The notes below the pieces were generated by a model. It was given only the letters and a program-made list of their open reading frames with translations, made no database searches and was not told the DNA's origin. A DNA stretch of 9,287 nt from the NCBI GenBank assembly GCA_023441625.1, contig JAEZOA010000009.1, positions 1-9,287 of the forward strand. The letters are read 5' to 3'. This DNA is from Bacillota bacterium (GTDB lineage: Bacteria; Bacillota; Clostridia; Acetivibrionales; DSM-1351). Below, piece after piece: positions 1 to 7,559 of the stretch. Position numbers and translations under genes: made by a program. The stretch's first letter is position 1. Every line of letters begins with the position of its first letter.

Positions 1-3000
1 ACCTTACCTACCTGAGACTGATTGATATTCCCTTTTAGATATTGGTCAACCAATGTACAGTCATCTAAGTTAACATTCCCATTTCCGTCAACATCAGAAG
101 CAGTAAGCTGATCATTTGATAACTCTCTACCATCATTTAGGTATTTGTAAATTAAATCATAATCTTCTGATGTTATTTGATTGTCTTGATTAGTATCTCC
201 GTACATAATATACTTTACTGTCAGTGCATCAGACCAATTACCTAAAGTTGTGTCATATTTAGCTCTTATCTTATAGGTATGAGTCATGTTTTGACAAGTG
301 TAATTATTGTGTACATAATAAAGGTTTGCTGCACAGTCTGTCGTATTTCCATCAATTTGTATATCATAACCTGAAGCGCCTAAAGCTGCCTCCCAATAAA
401 TTTTAACAGCATCACCTTCAACGGTTGCACTAATGTTTTTAGGTGTCCCAATGTAAGGCTTAATACTAAGTGCTGTTGCAAATTGTTCTGTTGGAAACCA
501 ACATTCTATATCAGTAGAGCTGATTACAGTAATTACCGTACTACCATTCATTTGAACATAAATATTTCCATATGTATTTTTCCAACTAGATGAATAGCTA
601 CCGTAGCTTGTGTAATCATACTTACCCGAACTTGTTCCATATCCGCTGTTATTAGGAATTCTTAATTCTGTAGGATATTTATTTTCAATTATATAGCTCT
701 TGCCTGAAAAGAGTGTGAATTTCGTTAAAGTAATGTTAGTTATTTCTCTATAATCTATACTGCTATCAAATAATTCTCTTGGGTACCAACATGTTATATC
801 CTTTTGACCTGATATTGTGACCGTGGTTCTTCCTCCATTAAGCACATCAATACTACTACAAGTAGCATGATTGTAATCTGATACAATATTATTATTATCA
901 TACTTTACAAAATCAAACTTTCCGTCGGTTGTGCCATACCCACTGCTGTTTGGCACATTTAGACTTGAAGACGATTTATTTATAAATTCGTAACTTTTTC
1001 CAATCGAAAGGTTTACTTTCTTAAGTGCTTCTTCAGAAACTTCAGTATAACTTATATTCTTTTCAAAGATTTCTCTAGGGTACCAACAGTTAATATCCTT
1101 AACTCCTGATACAGTTATAACAGTCCTTCCTTTCTTCTCTACCTGAATATCTCCATAAGCCGTATTATTACACTGAAACTTACCCGTATCGGTGTATGCA
1201 ACATAATCATATTTCCCATCAGTTGCGCCATATGAGCTGTTATTTGTAATATTTATTACCTGCGTCTCAGATTTGTTTGTAAATTTATAGCTTTTTCCTT
1301 TTAATAGATCAACCTTCTTGAGCGCCTCTCCAGCGATCTCAGTATAACTTGCATTTTTTTCATAAATATCTCTAGGGTACCAACAGTTAATATCTTTTGC
1401 TCCAGATATGGTTACGATAGTTCTTCCGTTTTTGTAAACAACTATACTACCATTAGTATCCTTGCCCCATGAAAAATTACCAGAACTATTATACCTTACA
1501 TAATCATATTTGCCTTCGGTTGAACTGTACCCGCTGCTATTTGTTAAGTTTATATCCGCGTTCGAGGAATTTACAAATTCATAACTCTTTCCTACTGAAA
1601 GCGTAATCTTTTTTAATGCGCCTTCACTTACTTCCTTCATTACAATATAATTATCAAAAAGTTCTGTCGGACAATAGCAGTTGATATCTTTAGTGCCTGA
1701 TACAGTAATTATTGTCCTTCCTGCTTTATAAATATTGATATGTCCGCTTGTTAAATAGTCCCAATAATATTCTCCTTTGTCCGAATATCTCACATAATCA
1801 AACTGGCCATAAGATGTACCCGAACCGCTATCATTATAAATTCTTAAATCCTGGGTTGTATATTTATTAACAAGCTCATAACTTTTACCGACTTTAAGAG
1901 TAAACTTTTTAATTGACTTTTCTGGAAGTTCCTTAACTATTATATTGCCTTTGTTTACAAGGGGTATTTTACAAACTATATCTTTGTTTGTTGCCGTTAT
2001 AACCAATCTTTTTCTGTTATCTAAACTTATACTTCCATATTTGTCTTTGTAATAGTCATATTGATTTAAGCTTGATACTGTAAAGTAATCATACCTGCTG
2101 TTCACATCGCTGCTGTTACTTGAATTTTCAATATTTATAGCTGCTGCTGATGTATTAAAAAGCTCATATGTTTTTGATGAGTTAATCACGAAATAATACT
2201 TTGCAGCATCGGCACCAGCTGCTGAAGGCACTGATAACGAAGTTTCCAAATAGCCTAAGGGATTATTGTTGTTGTCGAACAAAACCACCAGCGCATACCA
2301 CATTCCCGGATTTGATACAACATATGGGCACGATGGGTCGATATATCTTGATGGTTGAACTCTTAATATAGATTGAGGCAGGCCTGCCTGAGCCACATTA
2401 AAAGGCTTATCCGATACTGCAGTGCTTATCTTTGTAAAGGATTGAACATCTGCAGGAAGTTGCGCCTTTGTTATTTTTGTATTAAACCCTGTATATGCTG
2501 TAGCATATTCAAAGTTTATACCCGATGAAACCAATAAAGGTTTATTATTTGCCGGACCTGCTACTGTTACCTTGCATACAGCTACACTTCCGTTATAAAA
2601 GGCACTGACAATAGCCTCTCCTCCAAAAACATCAGCAGCAACCTTCCCTATTGGATCAATGCTAATAACAGCAGGATTGGATGAATCAAAAATACACTTC
2701 GCGGTTACATCAGCTATGGAACCATCGGAGGAAACAAATTGTACAGAAGTTTTATGGCTCTCACCTAAATTAAGAGTATAGCCTGTTGAATCCATTACAA
2801 TACCGTTTACAACAGGACCCGGCACTACCGATATATTTGCAGATGTCAAACAACTACCGTAACTAACTTGAATCGAAGTTTGTCCTTCTGATAGTGCATA
2901 TAATAACCCAGTCTGGTCCACCCCTAATACATTTGGATTCAATGACTTGAATACCAAACCACTGGAGATCTTTCCAGAAGTGCCATCAGCATAGGTAGCT

Positions 3001-3272
3001 TTTACATTAATTCTATGTCCTTCTCCTTTTTTTAGATTATACTGGCTGGAATCAAGTGTTATACCTGTAATATTGGTCACAGTGCTTGATGATGATTTTA
3101 TATTTCCTCCGGCATCATATGTATACGAAACCTTTTGACCCGAATCGTATTTTACTTCAACAAGTCTATTTATACCATCGTATTCATGCTTTGCTGCTTG
3201 AACGGATATAGCATATGTGAATATAAATAGAAATGCAATTATACTTAGTAAATATTTTTTTATTTTTAACAT
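1..3272 (-). CDS. Secreted modular dockerin-containing protein (cellulosomal), C-terminal end cut by window
   Basis: The frame is open from the ATG at 3272 to the window edge (1090 codons, no stop seen). The start is supported by an AGGTGG site seven bases or so upstream and a typical signal peptide: MLKIKK, a hydrophobic core, then cleavage near SVQA/A (residues 26-27). Modules read directly: one RHS/YD motif (about 30-58, YDGINRL...YTYDAGGN); two BIG2-like Ig domains (about 69-150 and 155-238); an unassigned segment (about 240-362); six tandem ~99-residue units (about 363-937); an FN3-like module (about 940-1022); a type I dockerin (1025 onward) with two calcium-binding loops, GDTNQDNQITSED and SDVDGNGNVNLDD. 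By family knowledge the dockerin docks the protein to a cohesin on a scaffoldin, so it should be extracellular and cellulosome-bound. No catalytic module is visible in the window; an adhesion, carbohydrate-binding or structural role is my inference. The dockerin identification is firm and the overall function is unknown. Confidence 0.93.
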   Translation of the reverse strand, partial: MLKIKKYLLSIIAFLFIFTYAISVQAAKHEYDGINRLVEVKYDSGQKVSYTYDAGGNIKSSSSTVTNITGITLDSSQYNLKKGEGHRINVKATYADGTSGKISSGLVFKSLNPNVLGVDQTGLLYALSEGQTSIQVSYGSCLTSANISVVPGPVVNGIVMDSTGYTLNLGESHKTSVQFVSSDGSIADVTAKCIFDSSNPAVISIDPIGKVAADVFGGEAIVSAFYNGSVAVCKVTVAGPANNKPLLVSSGINFEYATAYTGFNTKITKAQLPADVQSFTKISTAVSDKPFNVAQAGLPQSILRVQPSRYIDPSCPYVVSNPGMWYALVVLFDNNNNPLGYLETSLSVPSAAGADAAKYYFVINSSKTYELFNTSAAAINIENSSNSSDVNSRYDYFTVSSLNQYDYYKDKYGSISLDNRKRLVITATNKDIVCKIPLVNKGNIIVKELPEKSIKKFTLKVGKSYELVNKYTTQDLRIYNDSGSGTSYGQFDYVRYSDKGEYYWDYLTSGHINIYKAGRTIITVSGTKDINCYCPTELFDNYIVMKEVSEGALKKITLSVGKSYEFVNSSNADINLTNSSGYSSTEGKYDYVRYNSSGNFSWGKDTNGSIVVYKNGRTIVTISGAKDINCWYPRDIYEKNASYTEIAGEALKKVDLLKGKSYKFTNKSETQVINITNNSSYGATDGKYDYVAYTDTGKFQCNNTAYGDIQVEKKGRTVITVSGVKDINCWYPREIFEKNISYTEVSEEALKKVNLSIGKSYEFINKSSSSLNVPNSSGYGTTDGKFDFVKYDNNNIVSDYNHATCSSIDVLNGGRTTVTISGQKDITCWYPRELFDSSIDYREITNITLTKFTLFSGKSYIIENKYPTELRIPNNSGYGTSSGKYDYTSYGSYSSSWKNTYGNIYVQMNGSTVITVISSTDIECWFPTEQFATALSIKPYIGTPKNISATVEGDAVKIYWEAALGASGYDIQIDGNTTDCAANLYYVHNNYTCQNMTHTYKIRAKYDTTLGNWSDALTVKYIMYGDTNQDNQITSEDYDLIYKYLNDGRELSNDQLTASDVDGNGNVNLDDCTLVDQYLKGNINQSQVGK
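463..2190 (-). repeat. Six tandem ~297-bp coding repeats (99-residue modules)
   Basis: A GKSY-like motif (SKTY in the first unit) recurs at 2166, 1878, 1581, 1287, 990 and 693 (low coordinate of the Tyr codon), giving periods of 288, 297, 294, 297 and 297 bp. Each unit runs GKSYEFxNKS, then NSSGYGTTDGKYDYVxY, then GRTVITVSG, then KDINCWYPREIF. The middle units are closest: the DNA around the CWYPRE segment is almost identical at about 1075-1100 and 1372-1397. The unit nearest the N-terminus (about 1920-2190) is the most diverged and lacks CWYPRE, having KDIVCKIPL instead. The alternating polar/hydrophobic pattern suggests a beta-sandwich. I do not recognise the family. Confidence 0.9.
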
Positions 3273-3340
3273 TTTATCCACCTCACCATTTTTTATTTCA
3301 AGATCAATTATTTTTTGTCGACAGCTTTTATATTTTGTAT

Positions 3341-3431
3341 CATGTCCAAACTCTTTATTGAGTCTCTGGCATTACAACCGGCAAACACCCCAGAATACTT
3401 TTAACTGCTATATGGCAGTATTCTGGACATG
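3341..3431 (-). ncRNA. Candidate structured 5' leader RNA of the dockerin gene
   Basis: On the minus strand the leader can form a closing helix, CATGTCCA with TGGACATG (3424-3431 with 3341-3348). Inside lies a perfect 10-bp hairpin, CCAGAATACT with AGTATTCTGG (3417-3426 and 3390-3399, 17-nt loop), and a smaller stem (3360-3365 with 3348-3353, one G-U pair, 6-nt loop). The trinucleotide CCA belongs to both the closing helix and the long hairpin, so the two cannot both be complete; TATCATG just upstream offers another partner. The RNA lies between a good promoter and the start codon. It matches no riboswitch class I can name and has no T-run to make it a terminator. Regulatory function is inferred. 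Confidence 0.4.
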
Positions 3432-3451
3432 GCATACATGATATTAATTTA

Positions 3452-3480
3452 ATTATTTCGTAAGTTTATGGAGATATCAA
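3452..3480 (-). promoter_or_regulatory. Sigma-A-type promoter for the dockerin gene
   Basis: On the minus strand, TTGATA (3475-3480) is followed after exactly 17 bases by AATAAT (3452-3457). Each hexamer matches consensus at five of six positions. Transcription would start near 3445, giving a leader of about 170 nt that holds the whole candidate RNA structure at 3341-3431. Confidence 0.5.
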
Positions 3481-3569
3481 AAACAAACATAAAACGTTCC
3501 TGTCGTATGTTCTCCCAACTTATAATAGCTAAGCTAATTTAATTTTCATTAATAACAACCTCAAGTTGC

Positions 3570-3770
3570 TCAAACTTTCTTGTCCATGTATTCGCTAACA
3601 TTTCCGTCTCTATCAACAACCCTCTTCTCTTTATTGAAGTTATTAATTCCGTTTTCGTCTACCTCGTAAATAAAGGCGGATTTTTTACCTGTACATTCCC
3701 CCCTATTAGCTGCTAAGCTTTTTGTAATGAATGTGATATCACATTTACATACTCTAACACATTTTGGGTA
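3570..3770 (-). pseudogene. Start-less C-terminal coding fragment, unknown product
   Basis: A minus-strand frame is open from a stop at 3771-3773 down to TGA at 3570-3572, 66 codons. The peptide looks like genuine protein: a cysteine-bearing stretch (PKCVRVCKCD) and then a charged tail with DENGINNFNKEKRVVDRDG and a terminal SEYMDKKV. No start codon or ribosome site is present at its beginning, so it reads as the 3' end of a gene whose front is lost. I do not recognise the family. The rest of 3481-3569 shows nothing I can support. Confidence 0.35.
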
Positions 3771-3811
3771 TTAGTATAATCTGGTATTTATATTTAAAAG
3801 TTTATATATAA

Positions 3812-4021
3812 AAAAGTGAGCAAAGCTTAGAAAATAGCTTATTTCCATTTTCTCTTATATATATTAATAAGTCTGGAAAGGAAATTGAAAAAGGTGTACA
3901 ATCAATAGAAAAAGAAATAGCTGAACATCAAGCTAAAATTGCTGATCCTAAGAAGTATATACCTAATTTTAAGAGTTTAGACCCAAGGCAATGTTCAATC
4001 AATGAGTGCTATTTCTCTTAA
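3812..4021 (+). pseudogene. Start-less fragment with coiled-coil-like segment, possibly a polymorphic-toxin or RHS protein tail
   Basis: A plus-strand frame is open from 3812 (stop at 3809-3811) to TAA at 4019-4021 with no ATG and no ribosome site. The central part (codons from about 3866) reads SGKEIEKGVQSIEKEIAEHQ, then KIADPKKYIPNFKSLDPRQ. This resembles the C-terminal linker segments I recall from clostridial RHS/polymorphic toxin proteins (an EHxxKIADPxKYxP...LDPRQ pattern); the resemblance is from memory and unverified. After LDPRQ the sequence turns into unrelated residues and stops, so the fragment seems broken at both ends. It faces away from the fragment at 3570-3770. Confidence 0.4.
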
Positions 4022-4154
4022 AGTGGTTTTATTTGGTAGATTAACAAGCAAAATAAACGACCGTTTAATTTACTTTTCGGTGCTTTTTTTAACCAAATGG
4101 AAACAAGCTGTTTTCAAGGTAAATATACTCAGTAAATTAATCATAGTAAATATG

Positions 4155-4191
4155 TTGATAAAATTAAACATTTACTTTACTATTTATAGTA
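4155..4191 (+). promoter_or_regulatory. Resolvase promoter with overlapping dyad
   Basis: TTGATA (4155-4160), a 17-base spacer, then TACTAT (4178-4183) make a good sigma-A promoter about 40 bases before the resolvase ATG. The -10 box is also the left arm of a dyad, TACTAT-TT-ATAGTA (4178-4191). Tn3-family resolvases bind res sites just upstream of their own gene and repress it, so this AT-rich stretch (about 4022-4223) is where a res site would be expected. The three-subsite res layout was not resolved. Nothing else is recognisable in 4022-4154. Confidence 0.5.
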
Positions 4192-4243
4192 TGAATCATA
4201 TTTCTTTGAAAGGACATTTGATTATGGTATTTGGATATGCGAG

Positions 4244-4328
4244 TTATGCGCTGTAATAGCTTTTGGCGGTTAAATCGCCGCGAACGCCTGCAGCATCGGC
4301 ATTCTTTGTAAAGACACAGCACATAATT
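4244..4328 (+). repeat. Left 85-bp inverted repeat of the miniature element
   Basis: Begins TTATGCGCTGTAAT and ends CACATAATT. It matches the reverse complement of 4592-4676 at 74 of 85 positions with no gaps (counted by eye). The core GGCGGTTAAATCGCC is itself a small hairpin (GGCG/CGCC). The inner end overlaps the stop codon of the tyrosine recombinase tail by two bases. Confidence 0.85.
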
Positions 4329-4515
4329 ATTTGCGCTTGCTTCGTTTAAGAAAATTCGGATACTTATCGTTTTCGTTTTTTTCAACAGGTTCGTGGGGCT
4401 GTGCAGCAGATTTCCCGCGCTCTGTAAGCATTTTAGTGACCACGCTTTGCCCAATTCTCGCGTAGACCTCGGTGGACTGAACGGAAACGCGGCCAAGAAA
4501 GTTGCGGATAGTCGC
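4327..4515 (-). pseudogene. Tyrosine recombinase (phage integrase family), C-terminal remnant
   Basis: The minus-strand frame between a TGA at 4516-4518 and TAA at 4327-4329 encodes 62 residues starting ATIRNFLGRVSVQSTEVYAR. This is the last motif of tyrosine recombinases (consensus LGHxSVxTTxxYa) with the nucleophilic Tyr at codon 4462-4464. The usual His of GH is Arg here (codon 4489-4491), which would impair catalysis. The Arg-x-x-His block that precedes this region in intact enzymes is missing: upstream is a stop codon and unmatched sequence. The remnant ends exactly at the inner edge of the left inverted repeat, as an element's last gene would. It is too short to function. Confidence 0.75.
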
Positions 4516-4591
4516 TCATTTCTCGCCTTCAGTTGAGTTTAGGCAGGATTACGCATATATGATAAACTCAGTATTAACCAAGAGCTAGAAA

Positions 4592-4676
4592 AATTATGTG
4601 CTTTGTTTTCACAAAGAGTGTCTGTGCTGCAAGCGTTCGCGGCGATTTAACCGCAAAAAGTCATTACAGCGCATAA
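4592..4676 (-). repeat. Right 85-bp inverted repeat of the miniature element
   Basis: Partner of 4244-4328 in inverted orientation, 11 mismatches in 85 positions. It ends in ATTACAGCGCATAA, after which 27 further bases separate it from the resumed resolvase frame. Confidence 0.85.
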
Positions 4677-4681
4677 CGTAT

Positions 4682-4703
4682 ATTATGTGACGCGTCACAT
4701 AAT
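4682..4703. repeat. Perfect 22-nt palindrome at the element/resolvase junction
   Basis: ATTATGTGACG (4682-4692) is followed immediately by its exact reverse complement (4693-4703), with no loop. It abuts the point where the resolvase codons resume. It could be a recombinase core or protein-binding site of the inserted element; no T-run follows, so it is not a typical terminator. Confidence 0.8.
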
Positions 4704-5314
4704 GCAAGAGTGAGCACTCAAGAGCAAAATTTAGATAGACAATTGGATTCTCTAAAAGCTGCTGGTGCAGAAGAAATAATTCAAGAAAAAGTAACTGGTA
4801 CAAAAGCAGATAGGCCTGAGCTAAATAAGCTATTAGATAAATTAAGAAAAGGTGACGTCATATTAATCACAGACCTTACACGGTTGAGCAGAAGTACGAA
4901 GGATTTGTTCAGCTTAGCGGATCAGATAGAAAAAAAAGGTGCTAACATTAAAAGCTTAAAAGAAATTTGGTTAGACACTACAACTCCCCAAGGAAAGTTA
5001 ATGTTCACTTTCATGGCAGGAATCAGCCAATTTGAAAGAGATTTAATAAGTCAAAGAACAAAGGAAGGTTTAGAAGCTGCAAGAGCAAGAGGGAAAAAGG
5101 GTGGTAGGAAACCGAAACTTGATATTAACAAAAAGATGGCTATATATGATCTATACCAGCAGAAAAAAACAGCAGTGAAAGACTTATGCAATATGTTTAA
5201 TATTACCAAGCCAACTTTATACAAAGTAATAGAGGATGTCAGTAAAAAAGGATAAATTCAGAAATCATAATTTTATTTAAGTTGCTATGGGAATATGTAA
5301 TCGGAGGAAGTAAA

Positions 5315-7541
5315 GTGCCAAGTATTAATGAAACAGTATATCCAAGGCTTAAAAACAATATCAGTTTAAATGAATTAAATGAAATTTATACTCCAACAAA
5401 TGATGAAATCACTTTTGTAAATAAATCTGCAAGAGGAGGCACCCAAAAGCTTTGTTTGCTGGTTATGCTGAAAACATTCCAACGGTTAGGGTACTTCACT
5501 CAAATTAGAGAAGTTCCAAATTGTATAATAGAACACCTTTCAAGCATCTTGTTAATTAGCATGGGCAATATCAGTGCTGATAAATATGATTCCTCTAATA
5601 CTAAAAACAACCACATGGCTACCATAAGAAAATTTCTAAATATAAAACCATTTGACACCCATGCAAAGAAGATTGCCTTAAAAATTGCGGCCGAAGCTGC
5701 AAAAACAAAAGATAACGATGCAGATATTATAAATATTGTAATTGACGAGTTAATACATCAAAGTTATGAATTGCCCGCTTTCAGTACATTAGCAAGGCTT
5801 TCAAGAAAAATCCGGCACATCATTTATAATTCTTACTTTAAACATGTATATAAGAATATTAGTACAGAAACCAAATATAAAATAGATAAACTTTTTGAGA
5901 GCAATTTAAACGATATGAATTCTGGGTGGAACTCTTTAAAGGAACTAATAGGAAAGCCATCAATTAATACGTTGGCAAACACTCTAAAGGTATTAGACAG
6001 CATTAGAGCATTTAATATTAAAGAAGATGTTTTATCAAGGATACCAGATGTAAAATTAAAACACTTTGCTTGTGAGGCTGCAGCTTTGGATGCATCAAGG
6101 ATGAAAGAGCTTGATAAATTTAAGAGATATGCCCTGGCAGTGGTTTTTATTACTCAGAGATATGCAAATATTCTGGACGATGTTGGAGAAATATTTATCA
6201 AGCTAGTAAAGTCTCGTCAAAATAAAGCTAAAGAGAAACATATTGAGTACACATTAAGTCACTCGAAAACCGCATGCTATTTGATATCAACTTTACAGGA
6301 TATTATGACTGCTTATAAGACAGAAGGAAATAAGGAAGAACGTCTTGATGCCATAGATGCGGCATTAAGAGCAAATGAAGTGAAAGATCCAGATGAAATT
6401 ATAGATAAATGCGAAATACATAATACATATGCAGGAGATAATTATTTCCCATTTGCTTGGGATTGCATAAAAGGAAAATGCAGAGTAACCTTGTTTACTG
6501 TTTTAGAAAACATTGAATTATATTCAACTTCTCAAGACAAAACTATGGAAGAAGTTATAAAAATCGCAATGAAATATAGAAAATCAGGTCGTCTGAAAAA
6601 TATACCAAAGGAAGAATTTAAAGATGTTGACCTATCCTGGATTTCAGGAAAATGGACAAAACTTCTCACAGGTAATTCGGGTAAAGTAAATAATAATGTA
6701 GCATTGAATCGTAGACATTTTGAAGCATGTGTATTTTATGAAATCATGCAGGATTTGAAATCCGGCGATCTGTATATCAAGGGTAGCGACAAATACTCAG
6801 ACTATCGTGATCAACTTATGTCCTGGGAAGAATACGAAAGTGAAATTAATGAATTTGGTGAGCAAGTTGGAATTCCGGTTACTGGCGATTCATTTATTGA
6901 ACTCTTTAAATCAAAGTTGGAGAAAGCCGCCTATGAGGCTGATAAATCATTTCCAACAAATCAATACTTGAGAATACAAAAAGGAGAACCAATTCTAACT
7001 CCCTTGAAAAAGAAAGAAGAACCAAAGGATCTAAATTTGATTAAATCCTTATTAACGGAGAGAATGCCTCAAGTCAGCATTCTGGATATACTCTATACTT
7101 CTCAGCAATGGTACGATTGGACAAAATTTTTTGGACCATTGTCTGGCTTTGATTCTAAGTTAGATAACCCCATTGAGAGATATATAACAGCTGTGTTTTG
7201 CTACGGATGCAATTTAGGCCCATCTCAAACAGCAAATTCTCTGGATAACATTACAAGAAAACAGGTTGCATATGTTAATCAATGGCATATTAGCAGTGAC
7301 AAAATAGATAGCGCAGCAAATTATATAATAAATCTTTACAAAAAGTTTAAAATTTTTCAATGTATATCATATGTCAATCATTCTACAAGAGCTTTCTAAT
7401 GAAGGTTATCATATAACTGAAGACATTCTGTCCGGATTAGCACCTTATATAACTGGTCATATAAATAGATTTGGAAAATACAGTATTGACAAGAATATAA
7501 AAATTCCGGAATTAAACTTCGATATTCAATTTGTACATTAG
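5315..7541 (+). pseudogene. tnpA: Tn3-family transposase with large internal deletion and frameshift
   Basis: The start is GTG 5315 (V-P-S-I-N-E-T), chosen because GGAGGA sits at 5303-5308; the frame itself opens earlier. The N-terminal DUF4158-like domain covers about residues 1-165, followed by the central DNA-binding region, then the beginning of the Tn3 DDE domain: FFGPLSGFD (about 605-613) and CYGCNLGPSQTA (about 630-641). Homology stops near residue 677 (about 7345). The frame then runs out at 7399, while a second frame (from about 7356 to TAG 7539-7541) carries the family C-terminus: NVYHMSIILQELSNEGY and LAPYITGHINRFGKY. Intact relatives are about 950-1000 residues, so roughly 270-300 codons are gone, including the segments that hold all three DDE acidic residues. 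The protein cannot transpose. It lies 59 bases after tnpR, the usual Tn3 order. Confidence 0.93.
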
Positions 7542-7559
7542 GTACTTGGAAAATAATGT

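Larger units (their letters stand above)
4244..4701. mobile_element. Miniature inverted-repeat element derived from a tyrosine-recombinase element, inserted in tnpR
   Basis: This block splits the resolvase reading frame. It has 85-bp imperfect inverted repeats near its ends (4244-4328 and 4592-4676) around a 263-bp centre that contains the 3' tail of a tyrosine recombinase gene. Flanks are nearly duplicated: ATGCGAG (4237-4243) on the left and ATGCAAG (4702-4708) on the right. The right side carries an extra 25 bases beyond its repeat, including most of a 22-nt palindrome. It is GC-richer than the flanks. It may be an internally deleted relic of an element that moves by tyrosine recombinases, for example a recombinase-in-trio (RIT) element; that name is inference. 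The exact ends are uncertain by several bases. Confidence 0.75.
4224..5255 (+). pseudogene. tnpR: Tn3-family serine resolvase, interrupted after codon 6 by a miniature element
   Basis: The gene starts at ATG 4224, preceded by GAAAGGA at a proper distance, and reads M-V-F-G-Y-A up to 4241. It resumes at 4704 with A-R-V-S-T-Q-E-Q-N-L-D-R, so the joined sequence is the classic resolvase front GYARVSTQEQ. The catalytic Ser is the RVS serine (codon 4713-4715), downstream of the break. Further motifs: LITDLTRLSRS; a FERDLISQRTKEGLEAARARG stretch on the long helix; a GGRKPK linker; a C-terminal helix-turn-helix (about 5140-5240). The protein would resolve cointegrates at res. The intact frame from GTG 4710 (181 codons) has no ribosome site and lacks the GYAR strand, so activity is unlikely. 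Family assignment is very sure. Confidence 0.9.

Noticed and set aside
463..2190. CRISPR-like direct repeats
   Set aside because: The repeats are full coding modules of ~297 bp within one open frame, not short repeats with spacers.
3341..3431. c-di-GMP or purine riboswitch for the dockerin leader
   Set aside because: The conserved core sequences of these classes are absent; only the secondary structure is suggestive.
3764..3802. TGGGTATTAGTATAATC as a possible Tn3 left end
   Set aside because: Only the first six or seven bases resemble the right end, the inner half is simple AT-rich DNA, and the five bases before it do not repeat AAAAT.
4002..4256. Plus-strand open frame of 84 codons
   Set aside because: It has no ribosome site, low-complexity composition, and overlaps the promoter and first codons of the resolvase in another frame.
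4164..4496. Minus-strand open frame of 110 codons
   Set aside because: A shadow of the tyrosine recombinase remnant in the wrong frame; the frame at 4327-4515 carries the recognisable motif.
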